Part shown: positions 52,919 to 61,443 of the stretch, piece after piece
How positions within the stretch are numbered: position 1 is the stretch's first letter
Layout of the letters: each line of letters begins with the position of its first letter
Source of the DNA: Ochrobactrum quorumnocens
Lineage (GTDB): Bacteria > Pseudomonadota > Alphaproteobacteria > Rhizobiales > Rhizobiaceae
Assembly: GCF_002278035.1 (NCBI RefSeq)
Contig: NZ_CP022603.1
Coordinates: forward strand, 1,859,501 to 1,923,500
Direction of reading: 5' to 3'
Length of the DNA stretch: 64,000 nucleotides
Program-made: the position numbers and the translations under genes
Notes under the pieces: generated by a model
Told to the model about the DNA's origin: nothing
Database searches by the model: none
What the model saw: only the letters and a program-made list of their open reading frames with translations

Positions 52919-53140
52919 GGAACCCGCCGGTTGCGCCGGCTGGTCGATGAGACGGTATCATTTGTGGATAGGGCCGTTATCGCACTCAATGTCTCGCGGG
53001 CAATCTCTGGCATGCCATCAATCTGGCAAGCACTCTTTGCCGACCGGTCGACTTTGCAATGGGCGCCAAACACACCAGGCGTGACAACAGCCAGGTGATG
53101 TCGGGTTCCTGACCAGCGGCCAGCCGGGACGGCCGCTCTC

Positions 53141-53162
53141 CGTAATTTTTGCGTAATTTTCG
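53141..53162 (+). promoter_or_regulatory. Tandem 11-bp box upstream of the MacAB-type efflux operon
   Basis: Two direct repeats, CGTAATTTTTG then CGTAATTTTCG, have an exact 11-base period and end 45 bp before the adaptor ATG. The second unit is identical to that at 50310-50320. This is a likely binding site for the adjacent OmpR-type regulator. Confidence 0.65.
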
Positions 53163-53207
53163 TGACGGAGAAAGCCCGCAATTCTCAATAGCACGGACCA
53201 TGAATTG

Positions 53208-54401
53208 ATGACACGACACATTACCCGCAAGCGTCTGATCCTGGCGGCAGTGACCCTTGTGGGTCTGCTGGTTGTCTGGACCCTGTTTCTGCGTCCGCCG
53301 GCGAAACCTGAACTGGTGACCACGCAGGCGAGAACGGGTGACATTGAAGAGGTCGTGTTGGCGACAGGGGTTCTCGAACCGCTCGAGCTGGTGCGTGTCG
53401 GCGCTCAGGCGTCGGGTCGCGTTGAGCGTTTGGCGGTCGAGATCGGTGACGTTGTCGAAGCTGGCCAATTGGTGGCCGAGATCGATTCCCAGACCCGACG
53501 CAACACCTTGCGAGACCGGGAGGCCGCCTTGGCCAACATCCGGGCCGTTCACGCCGCGCGTATGGCCGGACTGGTGAAAGCCGAGAAGGATTTCGAGCGC
53601 CAGCGTGACCTGCTGGCAGGTGGTTCCACGCCGCGCGCCCAGTATGACGCCGCGGTTGCGATGCGAGACACCGCACGGGCTGAGGTTCAGTCGCTGGACG
53701 CTCAGGTCTCCCAAGCGCAGGTCGCGCTGGAGTCTGCGGGTATAGAACTGGACTATACCCGCATCACTGCCCCAATCGCCGGCACAGTGGTCGCGATCGT
53801 CACCGACGAAGGTCAAACCGTCAATGCCCTGCAGACTGCGCCGACCATCGTCATGATCGCGCGATTGGACAGAATGAAGGTGCGCGCGGATATCTCCGAG
53901 GCTGACGTCGTGCGTGTCCGGCGGGGCCTGCCGGTCTGGTTCAGCATTCTTGGCGATCCGAAGCGTCGTTTCGATGGGGAGTTGCGCCAGGTGGAACCGG
54001 CTCCCGCCTCCATCGCCAACGAAGGCAGCACTGCTGCAAGCGGGCCTGGCTCAACCAAAGGTGCTGTCTATTACACCGGGCTGATCGACGTCGCAAACGC
54101 GGACGGGGTTCTGCGGCCTTCCATGACGGCGCAGGTGTCCATTGTTCTCAGCCGCGTCAGCGGCGCCGTGTTGGTGCCGCTGAGTGCTGTGGAGGGTGCG
54201 CCGCGAGCTGGCGACACGGCACGCATCCGGGTGCTCGACGCGGCGAGCGAGGTTCAGATCCGGCAGGTGCAGGTCGGTGTCGACAACGGCGCGGACATCC
54301 AGATCCTTAGCGGTCTTCAGACAGGCGAGATCATCGTCCTGGGAGCATCCACGGACGAGCGCACGGATGGTCAGTCTCAACTGGCCGCGGCGCAGCGGTA
54401 G
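53208..54401 (+). CDS. macA: Efflux periplasmic adaptor (MacA-like)
   Basis: About 397 residues. One N-terminal membrane helix (LILAAVTLVGLLVVWTLFL) is followed by the biotinyl-lipoyl halves (VRVGAQASGRVERLAVEIGDVVEAGQLVAEID ... DYTRITAPIAGTVVAIVTDEGQTV), an alpha-hairpin and a beta-barrel domain. It links the MacB-type ABC transporter to an outer-membrane channel. ATG 53208 is used; an in-frame TTG precedes it. It lies 9 bp before macB. Confidence 0.88.
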   Translation: MTRHITRKRLILAAVTLVGLLVVWTLFLRPPAKPELVTTQARTGDIEEVVLATGVLEPLELVRVGAQASGRVERLAVEIGDVVEAGQLVAEIDSQTRRNTLRDREAALANIRAVHAARMAGLVKAEKDFERQRDLLAGGSTPRAQYDAAVAMRDTARAEVQSLDAQVSQAQVALESAGIELDYTRITAPIAGTVVAIVTDEGQTVNALQTAPTIVMIARLDRMKVRADISEADVVRVRRGLPVWFSILGDPKRRFDGELRQVEPAPASIANEGSTAASGPGSTKGAVYYTGLIDVANADGVLRPSMTAQVSIVLSRVSGAVLVPLSAVEGAPRAGDTARIRVLDAASEVQIRQVQVGVDNGADIQILSGLQTGEIIVLGASTDERTDGQSQLAAAQR

Positions 54402-54410
54402 GGCGGTGTC

Positions 54411-56360
54411 ATGACGGAGCCACTGATCCGCGTACGCGGGGTATCCCGCGCTTTTCCCGCAGGCGACGAGATGGTGCGCGTGCTGAAAGACGTCGACCTC
54501 GACATCGAGGCCGGCGAGATGATGGCCATTATCGGTGCCTCGGGTTCTGGCAAGTCGACACTGATGAACATCCTTGGCTGCCTCGATCGTCCAACGACTG
54601 GCAGTTACTGGATCGAAGGGCGCGAGACGTCGAAGATGGCTGTGGACGAACTGGCTGCGCTACGCCGTGAGCGGTTCGGGTTCATCTTCCAGCGTTATCA
54701 TCTGCTTGGCGACCTCAGCGCAGCGAGTAATGTCGAGGTGCCGGCCATCTATGCCGGACGCAGCCGATCCGACCGGCACAAGCGAGCCATCTCCTTGTTG
54801 AGCCGACTGGGCCTGGCCGAGCGGACGGGCAATATCCCTGGCAAGCTGTCGGGCGGCCAGCAGCAGCGGGTATCGATCGCCCGCGCCCTGATGAATGGCG
54901 GCGAGATAATTCTGGCCGACGAGCCGACCGGAGCACTGGATACCCACAGTGGCGCCGAGGTTATGAAGATCCTGCGCGAACTTCACGCCGAAGGGCACAC
55001 CATCATCCTGGTCACCCACGACAAGAAGATCGCCGACCACGCGGATCGGGTTGTCGAGATCAGCGACGGCGTTATCATTTCCGACGAGCGCAATATATCC
55101 AAGTCCGCTGCGACGGCCCGTCCCATCCGCGAGCACGCGCCGGGCGCTGGCTGGCGCGGCGCAATCGATCGGATGACTGAGGCCTTTCGTATGGCTGGCG
55201 CGGCAATCTGGGCGCACAAGATGCGCTCGCTTCTGACCATGCTCGGCATCATCATCGGTATCGCCTCGGTGGCGGCTATCTCGGCCCTGGGCGCTGGCTC
55301 GCAGCAACAAATCCTGAGCAGTATCAGTTCGCTCGGCACCAACACGATAGAGGTGCGAGCCGGGAAAGGCTTCGGCGATCTGGAAGCGGGGCGAATACGG
55401 ACTCTGGTGCCTGCCGATGCGGAAGCCCTGGCGAACCAGCCCTATGTCGACAGCGTGACGCCAACCGTCGCGACGAACGTGACTGTCAAGCGCGCCGCCG
55501 TGGCAGTTAATGCGGCAGTCACCGGGGTCGGCGCGGATTTCTTTCGCGCAAGGGGCCTTGAATTGGCGCAGGGACATCTGTTCGACGCCCGGGACGTTAC
55601 CGGCTACAGCCAGAATGTGGTGATTGATGCAAATGCCGCGCGAGACCTGTTTGCCGACCGGGTGAACCCGGTGGGACAGGTCATCCTTCTGGGTACAATG
55701 CCGGCGAGGGTCGTTGGCGTGACAAAGCAGGAGAAGTCCTTCGGCCCGGCGGTTGATACATTGACGGTTTATGCGCCTTACACAACCGTCATGGGCCGTA
55801 TGCTGGGCCGTCCGAATGTCGACGGCATAACGGTCCGCATTAGCGACGGTGTCGATCCGGGGAATGTCGAGGCCGCGGTTTCGCGCCTTATCGAGCGTCG
55901 GCACGGCGCGAAAGACTTCTTCCTCACCAACTCGGCGACCATTCGCGAAACCATCGAGACCACCACGCGAACCCTGACGCTGCTGATATCCTCAGTCGCC
56001 GTGATCTCGCTGATTGTCGGCGGCATCGGCGTGATGAACATCATGCTGGTGTCGGTGACCGAGCGCACCAAGGAGATCGGGGTTCGTGTGGCCGTCGGCG
56101 CGCGCCGCAGCGACATCCTCTCCCAGTTCCTGATCGAGGCCGTCATGGTCTGCCTTGTCGGCGGCTTCATGGGAGTGATGCTCGCCCTCGGGATCAGCGC
56201 TCTTTTCAATTTGCTGAGCTCCGACTTCAAAATGGTCTTCTCTTCGGGCTCCATCATAATGGCCTTCACCTGCTCGACCCTGATCGGAATCGTCTTCGGC
56301 TTCCTTCCCGCCCGCAATGCGGCAAAACTTGACCCGATCGAAGCCTTGGCGCGCGACTGA
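54411..56360 (+). CDS. macB: MacB-type ABC efflux transporter (fused ATPase-permease)
   Basis: A 649-residue protein, the normal MacB length. The N-terminal ATPase has Walker A GASGSGKST (42-50), the signature LSGGQQQRVSIARAL and Walker B IILADEPTGALD. The C-terminal half has the MacB periplasmic domain and FtsX-type helices (SSVAVISLIVGGIGVMNIMLVSVTERTKEIGVRVAVGARR). With the adaptor it forms a tripartite pump for macrolides, peptides or lipids. No outer-membrane factor gene is adjacent, so a shared TolC is likely. Confidence 0.92.
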   Translation: MTEPLIRVRGVSRAFPAGDEMVRVLKDVDLDIEAGEMMAIIGASGSGKSTLMNILGCLDRPTTGSYWIEGRETSKMAVDELAALRRERFGFIFQRYHLLGDLSAASNVEVPAIYAGRSRSDRHKRAISLLSRLGLAERTGNIPGKLSGGQQQRVSIARALMNGGEIILADEPTGALDTHSGAEVMKILRELHAEGHTIILVTHDKKIADHADRVVEISDGVIISDERNISKSAATARPIREHAPGAGWRGAIDRMTEAFRMAGAAIWAHKMRSLLTMLGIIIGIASVAAISALGAGSQQQILSSISSLGTNTIEVRAGKGFGDLEAGRIRTLVPADAEALANQPYVDSVTPTVATNVTVKRAAVAVNAAVTGVGADFFRARGLELAQGHLFDARDVTGYSQNVVIDANAARDLFADRVNPVGQVILLGTMPARVVGVTKQEKSFGPAVDTLTVYAPYTTVMGRMLGRPNVDGITVRISDGVDPGNVEAAVSRLIERRHGAKDFFLTNSATIRETIETTTRTLTLLISSVAVISLIVGGIGVMNIMLVSVTERTKEIGVRVAVGARRSDILSQFLIEAVMVCLVGGFMGVMLALGISALFNLLSSDFKMVFSSGSIIMAFTCSTLIGIVFGFLPARNAAKLDPIEALARD

Positions 56361-56450
56361 TGACCTTGGAAGGACATCGTAAACTTGACGATGTGGGAAA
56401 ACGAAGCATGACAAACCGTAAGCCGGTTCTGTTCGGGACGCTTCTCATCT

Positions 56451-56512
56451 GCTTGAATGTTGATTTTGCGCTGAGGAGTGGTCAGCGCTCAGCGCAAAAT
56501 CAACATTCAAGC
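56451..56512. repeat. Perfect 24-bp inverted repeat downstream of macB
   Basis: The arms at 56451-56474 and 56489-56512 are exact reverse complements, with a 14-base loop. The loop ends in a second copy of TCAGCGC, so GCGCTGA (56468-56474) can pair either with 56482-56488 (short hairpin) or with 56489-56495 (long hairpin). It could terminate macAB transcription, but there is no T-run. A small mobile palindrome is an alternative. Confidence 0.6.
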
Positions 56513-56630
56513 GAATCTACCGGCTAACTTCAGAGAGAAGGCAAGAGCCATTGCAGTTTACAGCCTAAATTGCCACTCGCAACGAATGTCGGTATCGGTG
56601 GTTGCGTGCCCCCGCAACCAAATCAAAAAT

Positions 56631-56655
56631 AGCCCCGTCTCCGACGGGGCTTTTT
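56631..56655 (+). terminator. Rho-independent terminator
   Basis: AGCCCCGTC and GACGGGGCT form a 9-bp GC-rich stem around TCC, followed by five T. Just upstream GGTTGCG...CGCAACC (near 56600-56618) forms another hairpin. The pair may end macAB transcription or be the 3' end of a small RNA starting within 56513-56600. Confidence 0.75.
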
Positions 56656-57334
56656 GCGTTTAAAGCAAACCAAATCTAAACAATAATCAAAAAACCAAGC
56701 AAGCACCCCACGAAAACTTGCCGATAAATAAAATGAACAGCGGAAAAGGAGCAGATCCAAGCCGCCGCAGCTCGCTGAAGTACCCCTAGAAAGAGCACAC
56801 AAGATAATCGTAAAAGGGCAGTCCTAGTGATCAGTCCGCTCGTCACCATAAAGAACAACCTCGGCAAACTTTAGTTGAGCGGGGCTAAGTTATTTGGAAC
56901 CTGCGTAGGGCGCGCGCCGGAGGCGATGTCGGGCTTGGAGATTATTACGCAGGATCGCTCCTGCAATTCATGCGCAAGTCGGACGTTTGCAAGGTAAGGT
57001 CTGGCCGAAACATCATGTCGATAACCTGCTGAAACCGGCCAACAACCGAGGTCAAATTGATCGACGAAGCTAAAGCGGGTGCCGATGCGATGCCACTGTA
57101 TCGACTTACCCGGCAGACGGAAGATATTTCCAAGCCAGCAGTGGAAAACACCAATGACCGCTTCGCGCCGTCCTTCCAGTCGTCAGCACAGCATTCTCAG
57201 GCAGTTCAATGCGGCCGTTGCGCTTATCCTGCTTTCAACGTTCGTGAAAGGCTGGAAAGAGGAAGATTCAGGTTTTACAACCGGATGCTATAAGCTGGCC
57301 TTCGTTGGCAACCAGTGGCACGAAGGAGTTTAGC
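56656..57334. other. About 680-bp region without a recognisable gene
   Basis: Short frames exist on both strands, but none shows family features or a ribosome site. The left half is AT-richer than its surroundings. It may be decayed mobile DNA. Confidence 0.4.
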
Positions 57335-58357
57335 ATGACTATGGACGCGGATCGAGATGAGTTGTCCTGCCGCTACCATCGTTTTGCAGTTCGTGAGGCT
57401 AGCGGACGGTCTCCGCTATACGAGCACCTCACCATGAGCGTATCGAAAGACGCAGAGGTCCTCAGCCTGATTTCGGCCTTGCCTCAACCAAAGCAGCAGC
57501 CCAACCTACTTCTTGCCGCCTACCGACACCTCTTCGGTGTGCCGTCGAACTACAGCGAGTTCAGGCAAGTTTTGGTGGATCGCTTCGATGGAGTTCGCTC
57601 CATCATGCTTGAGCGCTCGACGCAAACCAACGAGCCGGGACGGTGCGCTGTGCTTCTGCCGGTTTTAGCGAGCCTGCCGCAGCCTCTGGCGCTTTTGGAA
57701 GTCGGAGCGTCCGCTGGGCTTTGCCTATTCCCTGATCGCTACGGATACGAGTACCCCTCACGTAGCCTTCGGCCCTCGGCGGAGGCCAAACCGCATCCCG
57801 TGTTCCCATGTAAGGCTGCCGCAAATATCCAACTCCCTGACACGCTTCCGCAGATCGTTTGGCGGGCTGGGCTCGATCTAAATCCGCTGGACGCTGGCGA
57901 CCCAGACGATGCTGCCTGGCTCGAAACACTTATCTGGCCCGAACAGGAAGAGCGCCGCAGCCGGCTTCGTTTGGCACTAGATATCGTGGCAGGAGAGCAG
58001 CCGAAGATCGCAAAGGGTGATCTCCTGGGACCTGAGTTCGAAGCTCTGTGCCGTCAAGCTCCGCAGGATGCCACGCTGGTGGTCTTCCATACCGCCGTTC
58101 TCGCCTACGTCCCAAACAAGGGCGACCGCGTGAAATTTGCCGACCAAGTCTCTGCGCTATCCGACATATGGATCTGCAACGAGGCACCGGGCGTCGTGTC
58201 GCATTCTGGCTTCGCCTCTGCAGACGCTCCATCGCAAGGTGCCTTCCTGCTGTCGGTCAACAATCAACCTACAGCATGGACCGACCCGCACGGCGCTTGG
58301 ATTGAAACGATTACGGATGCAACGTCAACTTCCGAGGGCGCTACCGGGTTTCAATAA
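57335..58357 (+). CDS. DUF2332-family protein
   Basis: About 340 residues. AAGGAG lies before ATG 57335. The DUF2332 pattern is visible: YRHFAVREASGRSPLYEHL at the start, then LLLAAYRHLFG, LLEVGASAGLCLFPDRYGYEY and IVWRAGLDLNPLDAGDPDDAAWLETLIWPEQ. The EVGASAGL segment recalls a methyltransferase SAM loop, so a methyltransferase-like fold is possible, but no reaction is known for the family. No operon partner is evident. Confidence 0.8.
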   Translation: MTMDADRDELSCRYHRFAVREASGRSPLYEHLTMSVSKDAEVLSLISALPQPKQQPNLLLAAYRHLFGVPSNYSEFRQVLVDRFDGVRSIMLERSTQTNEPGRCAVLLPVLASLPQPLALLEVGASAGLCLFPDRYGYEYPSRSLRPSAEAKPHPVFPCKAAANIQLPDTLPQIVWRAGLDLNPLDAGDPDDAAWLETLIWPEQEERRSRLRLALDIVAGEQPKIAKGDLLGPEFEALCRQAPQDATLVVFHTAVLAYVPNKGDRVKFADQVSALSDIWICNEAPGVVSHSGFASADAPSQGAFLLSVNNQPTAWTDPHGAWIETITDATSTSEGATGFQ

Positions 58358-58612
58358 CGAGCGAAATCGGCCTCTTAGCTGCCTGTCGGCTGTGCGTCTT
58401 CATTCCGGACATTGGCCGCCAGCTAAGAGCAAGCTAAAAGCTTTCGATCCGCTTAAGTCATGAGGGGCGGCGGTTAGGGTTGAAAGCCGAAGGGGGGGTA
58501 TCGGAATGGGGTTTTCGTAAGCGGACCTTGAACTGGTCGTTGGCTGCGGGCGCCTTGACGGTCGGCCCGTCGCGGACATCGAAGTCTCAGGGCAACAAAA
58601 ACGCATCTCAGC

Positions 58613-59371
58613 CTATTTGGGCCGCAGAGCCTCGAAACTAATGATCTCGTCGTCCTTGTGTGGTGCTCTTCCGTGCTGGTAGTTGCCCGACACCACTACA
58701 TCGGCAAACCCAGTGAACTGCAACGCCATCAGGAACTCTTCGACACCCCACCATCTCAGCTTAAACAAATCGAGCTCGGATTGAACAAGTTCTCCGTCTC
58801 GCCAGAGTTCATAACGCAGATGGGCTAGCGTGGTTTGCGCGACATAATCGGTCTCAACCCTTTGCTCTGTCAGTGTAAGCAAATCTCCACCTTCGGTCTT
58901 CCAACGCCGAACAGAACCGGTCGTCCCAATGAAACTGCCTATTGGATCGAGATCTATGATCAGTTTTGCCCCAGGAACTAGACAATCATAAAACCGCTTT
59001 AGCGTAGCAATCGCCGATTTCGTATCCGTGACCAGCTGGAATGACCCCGCCGGAATAATAACCGCAGCAAAGCGTTTGCTAAAGGAGAATTCTTCGAATG
59101 TCTGTCGTGTGAGGCTCGCGGAAAGGTTTCTCTTCCTGCATTCATCTTGGCAGTACCCCAGCATCTCGTCAGATGCATCGAATCCCTCTATCGAAAATCC
59201 GGACTCCAGAAGCGGCACATAAACACGACCGTTGCCGACGGCAGGTTCCAAGATCGGACCTTCGGTTTTCGCAAGGCGTTGCTGATAATATTCCACATCG
59301 CCGAATGAGCGGCCGACCGGTTTATCGAGATTATAGACCCAGGAAGCCAGTCTTCCGTAACGATTATTCAT
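58613..59371 (-). CDS. Class I SAM-dependent methyltransferase
   Basis: A 252-residue methyltransferase. Motif I is ILEPAVGNGRVYVPLLESG (a Pro-Ala variant of ExGxGxG near 40-58). The acidic residue after strand 2 is in EGFDASDEML, and motif IV lies around FAAVIIPAGSFQLV. The C-terminal region has WWGVEEFLMALQFTGFADV. Methyl acceptor unknown. It is convergent with the DUF2332 gene across 255 bp with no visible gene. Confidence 0.83.
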   Translation of the reverse strand: MNNRYGRLASWVYNLDKPVGRSFGDVEYYQQRLAKTEGPILEPAVGNGRVYVPLLESGFSIEGFDASDEMLGYCQDECRKRNLSASLTRQTFEEFSFSKRFAAVIIPAGSFQLVTDTKSAIATLKRFYDCLVPGAKLIIDLDPIGSFIGTTGSVRRWKTEGGDLLTLTEQRVETDYVAQTTLAHLRYELWRDGELVQSELDLFKLRWWGVEEFLMALQFTGFADVVVSGNYQHGRAPHKDDEIISFEALRPK

Positions 59372-59805
59372 TCTAGCCTCGTAGGATTAAGTACCGCGAT
59401 GCGTTCGCCCTATGCAAATTCGATTACAATATAATTAAGGGAGCCAGTCCTCATGGTTTCAACGTTACCATAAATGAGCTAGACGCAGACCTCGCGAAAG
59501 TGGCCGCACTGGGCAGGGCTTCCACGAATGTCAGTTTTTTGGTTAACTCCAGCGCATTGTTTTGACCGTGGGTGGGCGCTAGCTGCCGGTCAGTAACGCG
59601 TCTTATTTCCGGTCATTGGTGTTTTTGCCGGGCACATCCAGAAGGCGACATTCTGTCGGCGTCTCCAGTAAATGCCTGCGAAGAGGTGGATCCATCCGAC
59701 GGCTCTTGGAATTCGCAATAGATACGCAGTCTTTTGGGAACACGGTCACTGATGTTTCCCAACCAATTGCGGCGCCTACACCCATGGTGCAGGCGCCAAC
59801 TCAGC
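59372..59805. other. 434-bp gap between methyltransferase and hydrolase genes
   Basis: No gene recognised. It should contain the methyltransferase promoter at the left end and holds a terminator-like hairpin at 59771-59797 near the hydrolase stop. Confidence 0.45.
59771..59797 (-). terminator. Terminator-like hairpin after the hydrolase operon
   Basis: GGCGCCT-A-CACC and GGTG-C-AGGCGCC form an 11-bp stem with one mismatch around a CAT loop, 8 bp past the hydrolase stop codon. No T-run follows on the minus strand, so it could be a mRNA-stabilising stem rather than a terminator. Confidence 0.5.
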
Positions 59806-60912
59806 TTAAGCGGCGAGATGCTGATTGAAGAAGCTGGTCAGTTTATCGAATGGGATCATGTCCACCTTGTCATAGAGATCGACGTGGTTGGCGTCGGGGA
59901 CAATTACCAGTTCCTTCGGTTCGGCAGCGTTTGCATAGGCGGTTTCGCTGAAGTAGCGTGAATGCGCCTTCTCGCCATGGATGAACAGTACCGGCCGCGG
60001 TGAGATTTCCTTGATGTAGTTCAGGATCGGCATGTTCATGAAAGACATCGGCGTCGTGATGGTCCATGCGTTGCCGGAATTGACCGCGCGCTTATGGTAG
60101 CCGCGCGGCGTCATGTAATAATCGTGGTAATCGACCAGGAACTGGGTCTCGCCGCCCTTCAGCTCATTATACGGCGGCTGGTAGGCTGGGGCACCATTCG
60201 CCGCGTCTTCCCAGCGCTGCCGGCTCAACTGCTTCAGTGCCTGCGTGCGCTGTTCGAGCGGCATGCTGTCATTGTAGCCCTTCGACATGACGCGGGTCAT
60301 GTCGTACATAGTGCTGGCAACAACGGCCTTCACGCGCTTGTCGGCGGCAACGGCGTTCAGCGCCATACCGCCCCAGCCGCAGATGCCGATAACGCCGATG
60401 CGCTCCCGGTCGACGGAATCATGAAGGCCTAGATAATCCACGCCCGCCATGAAATCCTCGGTGTTGATGTCCGGCGAGGCGACATTGCGCGGCTCACCGC
60501 CGCTTTCGCCGGTAAACGACGGATCGAAGGCCAGCGTGACGAAGCCGCGCTCGGCCATGGTCTGGGCATAGAGGCCGGATGACTGTTCCTTGACCGCGCC
60601 GAACGGACCGCTGACAACAATGGCTGGCAGCTTTTTGTCGGCGCGATCGTTAGGCAGATAGAGATCGCCGGCAAGCGTGATGCCGTAGCGGTTCCTGAAC
60701 GTGACCTTCTGATGGTCGACTTTCTGGCTTTTAGGGAAAACCTTGTCCCATTCTTGCGATATATTCTGAGCATTCGCGTTGGAAATATCGAAAAGTGACG
60801 CCGCGCCGAGAGCGGCCATGCCGACGCCGCTCATTTTGAGAAGATTGCGGCGACCGGCATCGGGCGCTACCTGATGATGGAGTGCGTTTTCGGATTCAAC
60901 ATTCTGTTTCAT
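59806..60912 (-). CDS. Tat-exported alpha/beta hydrolase with cysteine nucleophile
   Basis: About 368 residues from ATG 60912 (AAGGAG upstream). A twin-arginine signal is visible (GRRNLLKMSGVGMAALGAASLF...ANA). The hydrolase fold follows, with the nucleophile elbow GICGWGG, which puts Cys178 rather than Ser at the nucleophile position, as in dienelactone hydrolases. The likely His is in DANHVDLYD near the C-terminus. It lies 59 bp after a second Tat-type exported protein and shares its operon with an MFS transporter. Confidence 0.83.
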   Translation of the reverse strand: MKQNVESENALHHQVAPDAGRRNLLKMSGVGMAALGAASLFDISNANAQNISQEWDKVFPKSQKVDHQKVTFRNRYGITLAGDLYLPNDRADKKLPAIVVSGPFGAVKEQSSGLYAQTMAERGFVTLAFDPSFTGESGGEPRNVASPDINTEDFMAGVDYLGLHDSVDRERIGVIGICGWGGMALNAVAADKRVKAVVASTMYDMTRVMSKGYNDSMPLEQRTQALKQLSRQRWEDAANGAPAYQPPYNELKGGETQFLVDYHDYYMTPRGYHKRAVNSGNAWTITTPMSFMNMPILNYIKEISPRPVLFIHGEKAHSRYFSETAYANAAEPKELVIVPDANHVDLYDKVDMIPFDKLTSFFNQHLAA

Positions 60913-60971
60913 TGCAGGTTCTCCTTGCGGTTTCAAACGGGCTGGTCTCCTCACGAGATTGGCGTCGCGCG

Positions 60972-61442
60972 TCAGGACGACGCTTCAATGCGAAGCGGAA
61001 ATTCGCCGCGCACCAGGAGTGGCTTGGCTCCCTTGTCCAGCCGGCCAAGCCGGATCAGTCCGCGCGACCAGTGGTAAGGGCCATGGAACATCGCCAGATT
61101 GCCCCACGGCGCGTAGTAGCAAAGGTCGCCAATCGCCTCGTTGCCGAAGCGACCACTGCCTTCTTCGGTCAGTTTGCGCGGCAGATAGGCAATCTTCTCA
61201 TTGGTCGAATAATCGTCGATCGTGAGAACGAGCGACAGCATCGCGAACAGGTCGTGTGCCGAAGGGTTGTCCTCCAGCGTCGCGATGAAATCCTGGTCGG
61301 CGAAGGTCAGTCTGAGGCGCATAGCCGTTCCTCCCTGTGCTTGAGTTCTCCCCGTCAACGCGGAAACAAAAGTGGGGATGAAGAGGCTGGCAGCGCCCGC
61401 TGCCAGCAGTCGACGTCGAGATCTCGATGAGAACGGGCTCAT
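60972..61442 (-). CDS. Exported cyclophilin-like fold protein
   Basis: A 156-residue protein with a twin-arginine-like signal (SRSRRRLLAAGAASLFIPTFVSAL) and a mature domain of the bacterial cyclophilin-like family (LTFADQDFIATLEDNPSAHDLFAMLSLVLTIDDYSTNEKIAYLP ... GDLCYYAPWGNLAMFHG). The fold resembles cyclophilin, but peptidyl-prolyl isomerase activity is doubtful. Its start lies 1 bp after the MFS stop, so the two are translationally coupled. Confidence 0.8.
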   Translation of the reverse strand: MSPFSSRSRRRLLAAGAASLFIPTFVSALTGRTQAQGGTAMRLRLTFADQDFIATLEDNPSAHDLFAMLSLVLTIDDYSTNEKIAYLPRKLTEEGSGRFGNEAIGDLCYYAPWGNLAMFHGPYHWSRGLIRLGRLDKGAKPLLVRGEFPLRIEASS

Positions 61443-61443
61443 G

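Noticed and set aside
54660..55904. Minus-strand 414-codon frame opposite macB
   Set aside because: Antisense shadow rich in Arg, His and Asp with no domain.
56600..56622. 3' end of a tRNA (bases ending GCAACCA)
   Set aside because: The upstream bases do not form D, anticodon and T arms; only an isolated hairpin is present.
56478..56663. Small plus-strand frame of 61 codons after macB
   Set aside because: It begins inside the inverted repeat and runs through the terminator hairpin, with no ribosome site; judged non-coding.
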